From positions 17,551,001 through 17,615,000 of the forward strand of contig OX387199.1 in the NCBI GenBank assembly GCA_947561715.1: 64,000 bases of DNA. Direction: 5' to 3'. Shown piece after piece: positions 1-24,200 of this stretch; the stretch's first letter is position 1, and each line of letters opens with the position of its first letter. The translations under genes were made by a program, and so were the position numbers. Below the pieces are notes generated by a model, which worked only from the letters and a program-made list of their open reading frames with translations, searched no databases and had not been told where the DNA came from. The DNA is from Ascidia mentula. Lineage: Eukaryota; Chordata; Ascidiacea; Phlebobranchia; Ascidiidae.

Positions 1-80
1 AGCTTGTTGATATGTGGTAGATTAGATTGATTGAAACTTAGAACTAGTGCATGTGGCACATGCATATATCAGTGTTGCAG

Positions 81-151
81 GCACCAGGCAGCATCCAACA
101 CTGGAAGAGTTAGCTGTATCCGCGTGTATGGAGTGGAAGGGTACAAGATAA
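81..151 (+). CDS. possible last exon of an upstream gene (partial)
   Basis: A 3' splice acceptor (ending ...TTGCAG at 80) is followed by an open frame that, with two bases completing a split codon, reads TRQHPTLEELAVSACMEWKG and ends two residues later at a TAA (149-151). The stretch is richer in GC than its surroundings and reads like a short terminal exon of a + strand gene lying to the left of the window. I do not recognise the protein. It is only about 22 residues, so chance is a real alternative. Confidence 0.2.
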
Positions 152-2000
152 ATACCTAAAACCTTTTGAATTTGTAATTTTTCACCTTCTCCAGTCTGTA
201 CTTTGGTTTTCTTTGTATCTTAATTCTTAACTGTTTACGGGAGTCCTTTGAACCCGTGGGAAAGTTGAACAGTAAAAGCCCCGATAAGACGATGTACTAA
301 ATAGTTGCTTTGTGGGCGCTCGCTACAAGGGCATCAAGTAGGAAAACTGAACAGAAATCATGCAAAATTTTAGTTAGATTCTTTAGTATTTTGCCAAGGA
401 ATACTGAGTTTGATTTTGTCGGAATCAATATTAAGAGAGGTGAAGTAACGGTAATCATATATTGAAGATTTGCGTTTCTAGAAAAGTCATGAAAGGTGGG
501 ATTTCTACAAGAATTTCAACAACTTTTCTCATAAAAGTTTAAAAAAAGTGATAAAAAGGCTTAAACGAAAGTGAAAGGTAAAGGAAAGGTGGTTGGTTTC
601 GGTACTATTTCCCAGGCAGGAGATTGGGCGCACAGCATGCTTGTCTTGTAGTTTCCTTTAAAGAGCTCGAAGTTTTGTTTACTTTCGTCCTCACGTCCGC
701 GTTCCGATTGCAAGGCACTGATGTGGGCCACCTTCTTCGCTCGACCAGGGGTCAATGCCACTTCGGCAAATACCACTGCGGCCGCGCCCTCAATGCAAAA
801 GCCAATACACTTAACTCTATTGACATTTTTGATTTGTGATAAGTTGTTTACGTACTGATTGACAAAATGCCTTTTCATTAACGAACCATTAAAACTGTGG
901 CATTAAACAAAAGAATTAGAAGTTCATGTGGTCGGAAATACGACGGAATTTTGAATATTTTATTTTACCTCGTAAATCCATGTGTGACAGCCCAATTTTA
1001 ATTTACGTTGTCTTTTTGTTGATGTAAATTGCAAAGTAAATCCAAAATCAGGTATCCATAATGATTTTGCACAAAGGCAATGAATGGTTGTTTTTTGAGA
1101 ATTGCTATGCTTATGTTTCGGTACAGGGTAGGCTTTCAATACTTGTCAAGGCCATAATTCTCCATTATTTGTGTGGTAAAACGTATGTTGCAGCCTATAT
1201 ATGTTCGGTGTGACAAAGTACAACGTCGATCCGAGGCGTTACCAACGCAGGGTATCCAAGAAAGTACAAAAACAGGTGATGACCATTTGTACCCGGGCGT
1301 CTCGACCTTGCCCCTTATGGCAACAACGTATATATAGCCTCTGCTAAGGGCGTATCTACAGAACGTTTCTCCCATTGCTCATCGATTTGTGTCTTACGTA
1401 CTAGTTATGTAATGACCTTTAGGTCAAGCCTTCCGAAACATGTTTTTATCTAAAACCAGTTACGACATATCGACCTACGGTTGCTCACTCGTCAAACCCA
1501 ATAATTTTGGAAGAGAGAAAACACACATTGGTTGATATTTTCATGTGTTATATTTGACAGGTTTATTTCGCACAATCTTTACTGTCATTGTCAAAACGGT
1601 TTTATTTCCCAGCCAGTCTTTGTACAGCGGTTTTGTTAAATGTTATTTCTACTGGTTCCAAATATTCCACACAACACAATTGCGTTGACAATGAACGACG
1701 GACCTATTGTGTCGAGCACGTTTCGCTTGTGGCAACTAGCTTCTCCCCTAAGCTACAACGCACCCGATTAAGCAACGGCTTGAACGTCGACTTCCCGGCA
1801 AAGCTGCGGCTGCGATTGTCACGCAGTTTCACGCCCAGTAAGCAAACATAGCGACGCTGCCGTTTGCGCAAGGCGTAACAACCAGACTATGACGTAACAG
1901 CCGGTGCAAATTGGCAATAAAGGTTTGAGAATTATCAGCTAAAGAATTTCCCGTCGTGGATCGCTGCGCACTCGCGTTCTTTTCGGCCGACCTCTACGTT
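152..2000. other. intergenic / probable ERM promoter side, no gene recognised
   Basis: No exon chain is visible. A patch at about 560-840 is richer in CpG and GC and is open on both strands (105 codons on -, 71 on +), as a promoter-proximal or untranslated-exon region often is; no protein family is recognised in either frame. A second GC-rich patch at about 1680-2010 precedes the candidate first ERM exon. No TATA box could be assigned. Confidence 0.35.
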
Positions 2001-2009
2001 ATGCCTGGA
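2001..2009 (+). CDS. ERM: candidate first coding exon of the ERM gene (Met-Pro-Gly)
   Basis: ERM proteins start with a tiny coding exon (MPKP or MPKT in vertebrates) that ends in phase 0 just before the INVRVTTMD segment. Here ATG CCT GGA is followed directly by a GT donor (GTGACA) in phase 0, within a GC-rich leader-like stretch. The donor is not strong. An alternative is ATG AAC ATG followed by GTAACT near 2650. Without cDNA the choice is tentative; the Met inside the next exon is also possible. Confidence 0.3.
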
Positions 2010-2960
2010 GTGACATTTTTGGTCAAGTGGAAACGGCCCATTGCACTTCAACACATTTTGGTGAATCGCTGAGCGTTGCTGCCTTTGCTGGCATTAAACC
2101 CGAGTTGGAGCTCTTTGATTCCTACCCAACCTATTTGTTGTTGAGTGCAGTGGACCATGCCATGCAATTTAGGGGGGAAACCAGAGTTTTGATGTCAAAA
2201 CAACTAAGCACCAAAAATACACACAAATCCGACATGTTTAAGCCAAAATTCATACCAAATCTCTTAAGTTTGTCCACATTTAAAACATCTGCAAAACATA
2301 CAGTAAAATACATAATTTTAAACAATAAGTGGTATTGGGCTTCAAAAAAAGTCTTATTTGTGCATGAATTTTTTATTGATAAACCATGTCGTGTAATAAA
2401 CAATATATAGTGTTGTTAGTAACATTCCTTAAATGGTGAAGTACGGACACAATCACCTACCTCATTATTACGTCACAAGACCTGTAATTTTCTACAATCA
2501 GGCTCAATTATGGTTTACCTCTTCCATATGAGCATTGACATATACTTGTTGGTGCGTAGTATGTACATGGGAAGGCCAGTGCACTTTAAAGCATAGATAT
2601 TTTGTAAAACTAGATGATATTTATTCTTGTTCAGTGAAAATTACAAGAAATGAACATGGTAACTAACCAGTATTTTCTTACAGTTGTCTATGTTAGTATT
2701 AGTTGCTAGAAAGTTCAAGTTAGCAGTAGATGTAACCTCTTAGGAATTATTAATTTTCATATTCACCAATATCTCAATTTTGTAAACTGGTATTATACTT
2801 GGCAAATGACAAATAGTTTGATTTTAGGAAGAAAAAGAGGCAATTGGAAAACTAAGTAATGCTGAGTTTCATGGTCACTGTCAGTTTTCAGTTTTATTAT
2901 TGCTTTATTCAATAAAATGATGAATGTTGTCATAAGATACTAATGTGTTGCTTTATTTGA

Positions 2961-12995
<10,035 letters not shown>

Positions 12996-13856
12996 CAGTC
13001 TTATGACGTAACGCCTCTATTGCGTCACCCGCCGCCGGTGACGCAGTTTGATTACGAAGTCACCTTGATTTGTGCGGGCCCGTGATTGGAGGCCATTCGC
13101 GAACCGCCCGCTCTCCATTAGGAAACAAACAAAGCCGATATTACGCTTAAATTGATTGATGCCTTTTCTACAATGACGTCATATATCTATATACTGTATT
13201 TTTTGTTTCGTGCGCCTGCGCGTAATTTAATGCTTCTGCGTCCACGCGGTCATCTCAACGCTTTGCTGCGATTGTAGCCAAGTATTTAACATCATGCCAA
13301 GAATCTGTTGGGTAAAAAAGCAAAATAATCACGACAATATCGCGTATCACGAACTAAGATAGATAAACCAAATATTTGGAAGTCAAAATTAAATCGGAGG
13401 TAAATCTCCTACAGTCCTTTGCGTTATGTCTTTTTTGTTTGCTCTACTTTGTTTTTTGCTCGTAAAAAAATTACAAAAAAATGTGGAGTAACCCCTGTCA
13501 TCGCCAAGCCGCCTGTAATAATAATTTCTGTACAAACAATAAGGTAAAACAGAATGTCATTTGTGTGTTTGCGTTTTTGTTTTCCGATCGTTTTTTTTCA
13601 GCTGTCCCCGCACCTCTTATAACTCGGCTTTTCATGACGTCAGCAAAACCCCTTATCTTTATCCTGATGACGTCATAACCCTCTCATGTATAATTTTTCA
13701 TCGCAGTTGTATTTTGTGACGCAATTGTATTTGTCCAATCATGCGCTCGCTTTTTTGAGCCCCACAGCCGTATCACGTGATTCAAAAGTGAACGCACGAA
13801 TGAGTAACGTCACGGCGGTGACGTCATGCCCTCTCGTATCAAGTGTTAGAAGTTGT

Positions 13857-13922
13857 GTAGCATGTAGGATCACTGTAGTAGAGGTTGTACATTTTTCAGG
13901 CCCAAAATAAAATCAATACCCA
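13857..13922 (+). repeat. dispersed repeat, copy 2 (at the ERM 3' UTR end)
   Basis: Shares CATGTAG, TGTAGTAGAGGTTGTA, TCAGGC and an AATAAAAT-ACCCA end with 11573-11641. The ERM polyadenylation signal lies inside this repeat. Confidence 0.7.
13906..13911 (+). terminator. candidate polyadenylation signal of the ERM gene
   Basis: AATAAA, about 910 bases after the stop codon, is the best-placed signal on the + strand. It lies within the repeat at 13857-13922. Confidence 0.4.
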
Positions 13923-13925
13923 ACA

Positions 13926-16900
13926 CCTATTTAAGCGAATCAAGTCATAAAGAACGTTATGTTATAACTGTAGCCTCCAACTTCATGGTTCGTCTCCTGT
14001 TTCGGTGTCGGTATTTCGGTTTTTTCCACAAAAGTTGTTTCAGAGAAATCGTGCATGTATCGGTATTTCGAAACTACGATTAACTACAAAAAAAATGCAA
14101 TCGATACTTGAATATAAACTTTATTCTGGTATTTTTATGTTTTCGAGTTTTCCGAGCACCAAATTTTACTTCAGTATCCCACAAGTTTCTTACTGTCTGA
14201 GTTGCCTCTCGCAAAGGATAAATCACAAGCATTGGTGTTAGCACAGGTGAAATTGTGCACGTCCAATTTAATTTACCAACCAACAACCTGCTTCCCCCAG
14301 CGACATAGGTGTTACTTGATAATAAACAGCGTAAAATACGGAGTGTAAGAAATATAAACACGTTGGCAACAAATTGATGCGCGACCTGTCAACCTACTAA
14401 TGCAGTCCTGTGTAGTAAAGACATCCCGTATGCTGTAGGTATTGAACCAATGTCGTGAACTTAATACAGATAAATGACAGTGGTGCACAAAAAAGATTTT
14501 ATTAATGTAAAACCAAACGAATACATGAAAAAATCAATTAAACAGAAACTTTACGGCAGAAATAACTTTTTGTATACGGACACCAGCGGCGCAATAGAGT
14601 TAGTAACACTTCATGGCGGCAAGTAGCAAAAAAAGTGATTTCCACTGGCGTATGATGACGATTTATAAACCACAGAAGTTTTGTCAACATTGCAATTCTA
14701 TAAAGAGATTGATCGGAAAAATTTTCGCAGACAAGTAAAGTATCGTGAGTTTTAATCTTAAATTCAGACATGGTTGAGTAAGTTGACTGGGAACCTAAAA
14801 GTCTTTTACCAAAATTGGCGTATTTTTTTCTTTTAACTTTGTTTTCATTGGTTTATTGCATAACATGGGGATCGTGTTTCTTAGCTTTTGCCTAACACCA
14901 GGTAGATAGTTCATGGAATCCTTTGTATTATTCATGGGTTGTGGGAAATGCTGGCCTATAAATCCCTTCAAACTTTTTAAATTATCAAATAGTGTTTCGA
15001 GGAACAACGCATGCAGTCTGCTAAGAAAACAGTTACGTATTCATAAGGCAACCAGAAGCTGTTTTTTGGATAGTTTTTGTTTGTTGCATATAAAGCGCAA
15101 AACGGAATTGACAACTTTGCGGTAAATGAGTCATTTGGCGATTAAAGTTAATCACGAATGCAATCACAAACATTCGAGTTCATTTGTACACACTTTAATG
15201 TACCGGGTTGCAGGTTGTTTTCTTCAAAACAACTTACTGACACCTGGTAGGCCTATATGCTTCTGCTTTCGAGTAAGCGGTATTCCAGCTGTTGTCTTGA
15301 TATCCTGGCAACCGTAAATGTCACTGGATATATCGGTATCATCGATCGCCAATCTACGGTTAAAGGTTCGCCTTATAATACACACTTTATATTATTGTGT
15401 TTGTATGAAGGAACACGAAATAATCAAAAACAGGCATTTGAAAGCAGTACACACACGTAATTTGTTTGCTGACAAGTTTATATAAGTTGTAAAAGCCATG
15501 TTATTCATAAATTTCTCGGTCGGCATTTTAAAAACTTATCCCTCGACAAAAACGCTCATTGAACGATGGTAAAAAATGCATCGAGGCTCATGGGCTTTAC
15601 TGTTTGTGTAAAAATATTGGCACTACATTGGTAGCCTAAAGTGCCAGCAACACGCCCATAGACTAAAATCGTAGGAACTGTATCTCAATAAATTTTTTTG
15701 CTGCTTCCAAAAAATTGTTCATTTCTCACATACAAATGCGTTTTTCTCCAAACCAAGTTAATGTATTTTTCCTGTGGTATTATTTATGCATTAACCTGGT
15801 TGATGCGCATCCATAATCATTTCCGTGTACTTCATAACAAAATAATAAAAGATATAGATATCGTGTAAAAGATGTGTTTATACGATATAATATCAAAATC
15901 ACGTTATTGATCCGGACGTATACGTAGCAACAATGGTATGGGTGATGTCACCGTACGATCCTGACAGAAATAGAATTGGTACATCGAGAACATATCAAAC
16001 CATATTACTTTCCGTCATGGTCTAAACTGGAAGAAAAACGACATACGCACCGATAAAACCATACGGATAATGGAGTAACGCGGCCAAAATTGTTGGTACA
16101 ATTATTGACACTCTTCTTACACTAAATTACCGGATATCCCTGTCAACATATATAAGGTTGTATGTCATACTTCCTTCGAAAACCCCAACCGCGAGAAGAG
16201 AGACGATGCCAACATGCTTTACGGATAAGATCCAAATCTTAATGCTGTTAACGTCCGCGAGTTGCTGTAAACAACTAGAGGTTGCTTTAAATAAAACCAC
16301 GAGAAACGGAGAAGTTCACCATGGCAAATGAAAATATTTGTAGACGTTTTCGTACTGGCAATTAAGCCGTCAAGATTTCTGATTCACAAAACAAACGAAT
16401 ATCATGGATCGTGTACTTTTTATGTAACGCCAAAAAACGGGTCGTGATTTTCTGTTTCCAAAAAATAGACGCTCCTAATTTCTCCGTAATTTTTTTCCGT
16501 CGGCAGCCACATCAAGCACACTTCTGAAATCTGCTGCCCAAAGTCATGAGGTCACAAACGGATTTAAAATTCATAATAAAACGTTTTTGAGTTTTGAAAA
16601 AAAAGCTTTTAAATTATGTTTTCCTCTTTGTCTTACACATATTTGGACTTCCATGTAATTTGGATAACAACGTTGTTAATATTTATATATTTTAAGTATA
16701 TGCGTTACAAACACTTTATTGCTTGAAAACACGCCGTCATCAAAAGGTACAGTTTACTGCGTCAATACATTATACATACAGTAGATATACACAATGTATT
16801 GCCATCTGACGCAAGTTGCGGAAAAGGGAGCGGCGATGAAGTTTCTTCGTAGGCTTTTAAACAAACAACAACACTGCAGACACCTTCAGGCGATATTGTG

Positions 16901-19900
16901 AAGTGCTTGAAACGTCACGCATGTCGACCCTTCAATAATACTTTTAAAACTGTCGGGTGAAATTTCCTCCCCAAAAACCACAGCCTTACGTGCAAAACCT
17001 CTCAGTTGTTATTAACAGGTGACGTAGTAGTATGTAAGAATATCAACTAAGCATTATTAATCTTAAACATAGACCCAACTCTGTAAACATCTACATGGAA
17101 GCTACATACGGCAACGAAGTGTCCAAATTGATGAATGTGGTCGTGCTGGTGGTCATTCGTATACTACACTTCTGCGGGTATGCTGACATCCGCCAAAGGG
17201 GGTTCAACAACATACGCCAACATTGACATCAGCTTTCGTGTTTAACTGCCCCCACAATACAACAGTCGTCGAACCGGACGATTCAGCCACGATAAGTGTT
17301 TTCCCAAACGAACATTAATCAAAATATGGTTGTGTGCTGACTTCACACGATTTTGGTTCCCAAGAAATATTTACAGAGCGGACGCTGGGAGCATTAGTTG
17401 TTTAAACTTAGTCTGGATTAAGAATTAGTAACGACCTGTTCCAAGAAATCTTCATTCAGTGTTGTAAATTTGTAACGACTTTTGACCTATGCGATTATTC
17501 CTGGGTTTATGGCCTTTTAGTTAGCTTATCCATTCTCTCAAGAAGATAACAATGTTACCCATAAATACTACTTTAATTGTTTCTTAGCTCCGTTAATACT
17601 TTCATGTTTGAAGGCAATAAATTATATTTCTGTAAGATTGGAAATCTTTACTTGAAAAGCACCTTCCTTCCAATTAAAACTTGCCAGAATGCAACATAAA
17701 CAACAGCCCGCGGAAACTGCAAAACACGCAGAAACGGGCGTCCGATTGAAGTTGTTCTAAGCGCGGTCTTTGCGGACTTACATAATTTTTGCAAATTACA
17801 GACCTAGACTTGACACAAATTGTGCAATTTCTTCACTGAAATGCTAATCTTGACATTTGCCGCGACAACTGTGCAAATGAAAGCACATGCATAACTGGTA
17901 CAGTATCTAAGAAAAAAGTTGTTGGAAAAGCATTTGAAAATGGGATAGCGATTTAGCAATGTTTTTCATGGTCACGAACGAACAAACTTTATTAATACAA
18001 CGCGTTAAAAAAGACGCCAAAAAATTATTTAGGCTATAAACTTTAAATGCATTGTTCGAAACAGCACCAGCATCCGGCAAATCCAAGTGATATTCAATTT
18101 TCGCGTAAACAAAACCGCAAAACCGCACGCCATGACCTACTCGTTATAAAAATATATTCACCTTGTACTTCAGCGCAGTCGGGAGCTGTCTCCGAGGCCT
18201 TTTGAACTGACATCAACAAGAATACTTGCGAACAAGAAGTTGTGTTTTGCACCTGTTTTTTTGCAAAATGTCATGTTTTGAAACCGAACTGTGACAAGCG
18301 TCGAGTGCCTCTCGGAAAAGTACGTAGCAAAAACTTTCCGAATTTTCACATAATGTGTTTTCAGGTTGTGCACAGTTATGTAAGTTTTTCTTTGCGTATC
18401 AGCGGCTACAAGCTCCCGGTTCATAATAACCTTGCAATTAACCTGAGAAACTTTGCATGTTGAAGTTAATTTTTCCCAACTATTATATTTGCGTAAAATA
18501 ATGCCCTGATCAAACTTCGGTATTCACTAAACATTTAGTTTTGTTAACATCTGGCAATAAAAAAAGTATTCCAAATCATATTATTGGTTGAATGGCCGTT
18601 ATGCACCGTCGCTTACAGCAAAAACATCCTTGTTAAATCATTTTGAAATGAAAGTTTTATATGTGACTTGTTGTTCATATTTGGACAAACGAGAAGTTTT
18701 CTAGACACTCGAAGCCAAGATTTGGTCTCGCGATGAAACAGAGACTATTAATCGCATTAAACCTGTGACAAATGCCAACATGCAATAGGAGAAATAAGAA
18801 AAATGAGAAAACAAATTTTGTTTTGACACTTTGCTGAATTTTACAGCAATTGTTGGTGAATGTGTTTGTTGGTCGGTATGCGTATTTTGGTCTTCAGCAA
18901 TTCAAACAAACAGGTATATCCAAGCAGAACCAGGAAAGTACAGACTTTTAAACAGTGCGTATCAACTTCCAATTTTACTCAGATGACAGATGCTGCCCTG
19001 CCTCCGGTAGAAAACATTAGTAATTTAAATTTATGGATGGACAAACTTCTACTGCATTTTGTATGACGTTTAGTGCTTAAAAGTAAGTTATTCCGGTAAA
19101 AGAATTCTTGCCGTTACACTGTTTCAGGAAAAATACAACGGCTGATGTGCCCCAAATTGTAATGTGAAACTTAAATTTTAGTAATTTTTTTAACTTATTT
19201 AAGAAATCTCATGCATGCAAAAACTCAATGATTTACTTTTTCCAGAAAAATTCAATCTTAAGTTTTTTTTTTACTTTTACTCTGTTGCCGATACATCAAA
19301 TCTTACACGAGGCATCAAGGTCTGTTACCTGGTTAGCGCTTGATTTCAAACCCATATGTTTGCGACGCGTGCATGTGCTTGCAATACAGTTGTGCAGACT
19401 TTGTGACAAATCGACCAACTCTGAAAGTCGGAATTATTGTTACTGGGAACATCGCGCGTCTGGAAAACAATCGGCGGGCGATTTTCTCACTTGTGATTTT
19501 GCCACTGTCACGTTCGGGGGATTCCCCTGTTTATGAAATCCGACTTATTCCAATCTTTTCCCGTCGGCTCATCCGACTTAACGCCACTCGTTTTGGTTCA
19601 AGAGACAATGGATTGCGGATTGCCAGACAAAAGAAACGGACTTAATCCACAGGTAAATACGCGAAGTCCATGTTTCGTAAACTCGCGCAACAGCACGCAA
19701 GACTTTGTTTGGCAAAAAACGTGTCCCTGTCTCGGCTAAATTAAGTGGGATTGTAACTTACCGCGCTAACAAATCCACCGTTTGCTCGACGAGCAGTTTT
19801 CGGTCTGCTTATGCGACGCTTTAAGCGCTGCCACTTCCATCTGTGTACGAGCTGCCTTATTTGGTCATATACAGCTGCGCCAAAACAATTATTGTGCGAT

Positions 19901-21140
19901 GGAATAACTTCCACTGTCGCAAAACCGGGAAACGGAAACGGCTATGGTGGGGATTTCCCTTTAATCGTGTCCACATTGGTGGTGACGTTGATAATTGTTG
20001 TGCTTGTAAATGATCGGTTATTTTCAGTTTACTTTCCCTTGATTGCTAAACATCCTTTGGCGATTCCAAGATATTTATTTTTGCTCTTCCGGGGGAAGTT
20101 GAAGTCACGCAGTCGATATTTCCGCGTGTAGACACAGTTTGACCCCGAGTCGTGTCCGGTTTACCCGCGTAAGACTGTTATGACAAACAAGTATGTAATC
20201 ACATACAAGAGACAAACAATAATTTTGTGGTTTTATAGAACTTTCCTCGCGATAATCTTCAGGTACGACATGGTCTCGTGATTATATATAGCGCTTTTTC
20301 ACAATAGTGTCAGATTTCCACGTGCAATGCTTGCGGGTTGGCATCATGCAAGGTGGCAATTAAAGGCGGCACACGTCACACAGTTAACGTAAGAGGCTGT
20401 AAAAACCATAGGTCAAATGAATCACATCGACAGTGTGGGTTTTTGGTTCAGAACACTTTGCAAAGTTGACAGGAGTTTTGGCTGTAGGCGAACATTTTGT
20501 GTCACGAGTTCGATCGCTGTGATTTTACTGGTGCAAAAAAAAAGTTAAATATTTGACGCTTGCATTTTCACTTATTTAGTTGAATTATTGAGGTTGGGTA
20601 TTCCATGTGGCAAGGTAAGCACGCATGTAACTGGCGGATTTGATTGTTAATTATTCTTGTTAAAGTGTTTAACTTTAATTGGGCATTCACCAAAACGGCC
20701 ACCCTGATACGTTTTGTTTTGCTGAAAACCAACTGAAGTTTTTTTAATTTGTTTCATTTTACTTTCATGACAGAAACTAATGATGTCATCGCAGTAAGTC
20801 GCAATACGACACCTAGTTGTAGTAAAATTAGTACATTCTCCGAATTAACGACACCTGCGCCGCAAAACTAACCTGGTAAGGTCCAAAAATAATGTAACAA
20901 AGGGCGTTTTATGACGTTTTGACATCGACTTGACGTATCGGCACTTGAGGAAATCGAATGACGTCACGGTTTCGGTAACTGTAACATAGGATTTAATCCC
21001 TGGCAAGTGGTTACACCCTCCCGCTAGTGGAAGTTGCACTTGGCGATGTGAAGATCAGACAAAAAGTAGAGGGATTTGTCTTGTGAACGCTTATGTCTTC
21101 AAGCGTCTGAGCGACAAGGAAATGCGGGAAAAAGGCATGC
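13926..21140. other. large interval without a recognised gene
   Basis: About 7.2 kb in which open frames are short, on both strands, and lack consistent splice signals or recognisable protein motifs. The longest (19228-19536 and 19340-19645, + strand, about 100 codons each) overlap in different frames and read as non-coding. No tRNA or rRNA could be recognised. It may contain regulatory DNA for the CAP gene downstream. Confidence 0.5.
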
Positions 21141-21145
21141 TGGTT

Positions 21146-21152
21146 TATAAAA
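21146..21152 (+). promoter_or_regulatory. TATA box of the CAP-domain gene
   Basis: TATAAAA lies 50 bases before the start codon at 21202 and about 25-30 bases before a plausible start site around 21175. The leader would be very short, which is common in compact tunicate genes. Confidence 0.45.
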
Positions 21153-21201
21153 ACAGCAAATGTCTCTGAGTTTTGCGTCTTCATTCGACGTTCGGACCGA
21201 G

Positions 21202-24200
21202 ATGAGTTCTACTGCCATCTGCTTGATATTAGTATACGTTCAGGTTTGGGATGGGCGCAAAGAACTGAAAAACTGGCGGCCGGGAAATTTGTTGTGTTAA
21301 CGGGCAATATTCTTAATCACATTTGATCGTTAAATAAACGCTATATGAACGCTGAGATGGCTTCTAAATTGAGCGCCTATTGAGATTTAACGAGTGTGTC
21401 CTGGGGGCAACGTGAATTCTGCTGGATTGAACAGTTCCGGTCTTCTGCCAGATACATTAACCTTATTTGTTTAGTGTGCTGTGCTTTCGATATTAACTAT
21501 TTGACACATTACGTTGTGCAGAACGAATATTTCTCAGTACATTTTGTTTTATACATTTTTTTAGTTGTTAGTATAGTATCGCAAAATGTCAAGACATAGA
21601 AGCTTGTTGCTGTCGACGTTTGCCACAATCTGTCTTTTCGGAGGAACATTTTCGACCAACGTAAGTAGCGATATTAACTGTTGTACAATGTCTGGATTTT
21701 CAACAAGCAGTGAAGATTTGACCGAGGACTGACCTGAAATTTGCAGATTTATTGCCAAATTCGTGGATGAAACATGTATTTACTGTCGACCAGCTGCGAG
21801 TCGGCTGTAGAAATTAGTGGTTATACGATTGCCGTGCACTTTGATCAGCTGGTGTCCGTTTTCATAAAACCGGATTCCGCCTCTCAAACTTTGTGGTTTG
21901 CGAAAGAGGTGATTCTATACAGTTCAATTTTCGCGCACCCTGTCTGTGAATGCCACAACATTTTGCGGGGAGCCGTGGAATTATAATACTAACCTATAAG
22001 CTCTCGTGCACACCTGTTCTTGGTATCTTAGCCGGAGAATTGAATTTGGCACAATATCTCGTTAATTCTGGCATTTGATGTTATATTGGGCACACATTTA
22101 GCCCAATTTTTGCGATAGTTGGGGTAAATCATAGTTGGAGCATAGAGTTGCTGAATCATCAAGCTTACCTAACTCATATCGTCCAAGTTTAGAACATCAT
22201 ATTTTGTCATGCTTAGGATTGCGAACTTTGTCAAATAAACAATGCAAGGTAAATGTTATTTTTTTTAGTTGGTTCAACGACAACAACCAACGCAACAAGG
22301 CCAAGACCAACGTCGTCTTCAGCAGACACAACAAAGTCTGCGAAACATTCAACTCATCCAATCGCAGCTCCTCAACTCCTTGCAACAGCAGTGGCAGATT
22401 AGGGAACAGGAGCGGATCCAACAAGAACAGGAAGACCTGCTACAACGTCAGAGGGGTGAGAGTGAGTCTAAAAATCCCAAGGTGGATCAACTGAAGGAAT
22501 ATTTTCTTCCATCCGACAATGGAACCTTTGAGGAAGCAGAATTGGGACAAGCTCTTCTGTCGAACGGAGTAAGTGGCCGTATCTGTAAATTCATATTTTT
22601 TCTTGATATAATATTTACATAACGTGTGTTGATTCTGGAATGCTAATGTAACTGCAGTACTTTCATTTTCAACGTCTTTGGTGAGTTTCCACAGTTGTAA
22701 AGTGGTAAAATAAACTATTTCCCGACGCAATTACCTAACCTTTACAAACATCCCTTCCCGTTCTGACCTCTCAATCTTTACAGAAAAGTGTTAAATCGAA
22801 GAAACAGTGGGTGTCGATTCCAAGAGATGAATATCTCCAAGCTGTGGAAGAGAGAGATGCGATGTCGTCGTCTTCCCTGAAGAAGATGGCTTCACCCTAT
22901 GGCGGATGGAGTCCATACTCTTGCTGCAGGTGCAAAATTTCGCTTGTTTTAAGAAATCCCAACAGCATTACTTTTGAGATCAACACGGAAACGATATTCA
23001 TTCTAAACCAGACATTATTTTCTATGCGTATTTTCACTATTCAACTTCAAGCCTATATGTGTGTCAAAAGTTAAGGCTACTTTAAACATGTGAGTAAGAT
23101 AAAAATAGGGCAGAGAAAATTCGTCAATTAATATCCGTGTTTTAAATCGCAAACACAACACGCTTGAAGTTCAAGGGTAACCACATCCGTGTCATCGATT
23201 GTCACGGAAACAGGATGCTCAGCCAAACAACCGCATCGAGATTTCATGTGTCCTCTTCCCCTGCCAACTTCCCATTAATCTGTGCGCCCTGGGGCTGAGA
23301 TAAACCGAGATAACGTCTCCAAACGACTCGCACTTTTGATCCAGTTACATCAATCTCAATCTGACGTGATAAAAATCGGCCTTGATCATCCGCCATGTCG
23401 CATGTGGCACTGCGTTTGATGCCACGTGTCACTCTGGTAGCATCTGGTTTTGATTTGAGATGCTCACTCTCCCGTTAGGCCAAACTTGGCGCGACATTTT
23501 AAAGTAAATGTTAAATGATTTCGAATGGCATATAAATGGGCTTTTCAAGAGTTGTGCATCCACACAAAATTATGCACATGGTCTAAACCAAGTTTTGGGT
23601 TAGCACGGGGCATGATAAATAATATTTCGAGAGGCTACAAATATCTGCGCTCTTCAGTTGACCTACTTAAGTGAATCCCACCAGGCCACAAAATGCAAAA
23701 TAGATTACGGCGTCAGTGTGATTTTCACAACACCCCAGGCATTACGCACCTCCGAGTATTGGATATAGTGTAAAGTTTAAGATGGTTTAGCGTGACGGAG
23801 CCGCATACCGCATGTTTTATCAGCAATCGAAATCTGTACGACCGTGATTTTCACTTTGCGCAGTAAAAAGCCTTCATAGTTTATTTTGCACAGAACACAT
23901 TTTGAGGTATGCGTGATGTGTACATGTTTAGAAACTTGCCCAAATACCCTTCCAAAAAGTTTCCAAAAGTAGTGTTTCGTGGCAAAAGCAAGTAACCCGA
24001 GAGAAGATTATTCGCATCATGAATCATGGTGTCAATGTTTGAACGTGGGGAAATTTCCGCAAATAGTTTTCCGCAGTAATGGCTGATTGTAAAATTGAAA
24101 TTATTCTTTAGACGAGCAACTGGCATTCAAATAAAAGAACGAAAACAATCAGGTTACATTGAGTTCGTCTCCCGGCAGTGCAGCTGGAACTTTTGCGGAA

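Larger units (their letters stand above)
12996..13925 (+). other. probable ERM 3' untranslated region
   Basis: The stretch runs from the ERM stop codon to an AATAAA at 13906-13911. No ORF of interest is seen. It holds four TGACGTCA palindromes. Its last 65 bases belong to the dispersed repeat also found at 11573-11641. Confidence 0.5.

Noticed and set aside
561-878. 105-codon open frame on the minus strand
   Set aside because: No known motif, overlapped by an open frame on the other strand in a GC-rich patch; fits promoter-type sequence better.
18045-18075. GTTCGAAACAGCACC as another hammerhead half-site
   Set aside because: No CUGAUGA, stem I partner or cleavage triplet nearby.
19228-19739. 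Overlapping + strand frames of about 100 codons in the gene-poor interval
   Set aside because: They occupy different frames of the same sequence and lack motifs and splice context.
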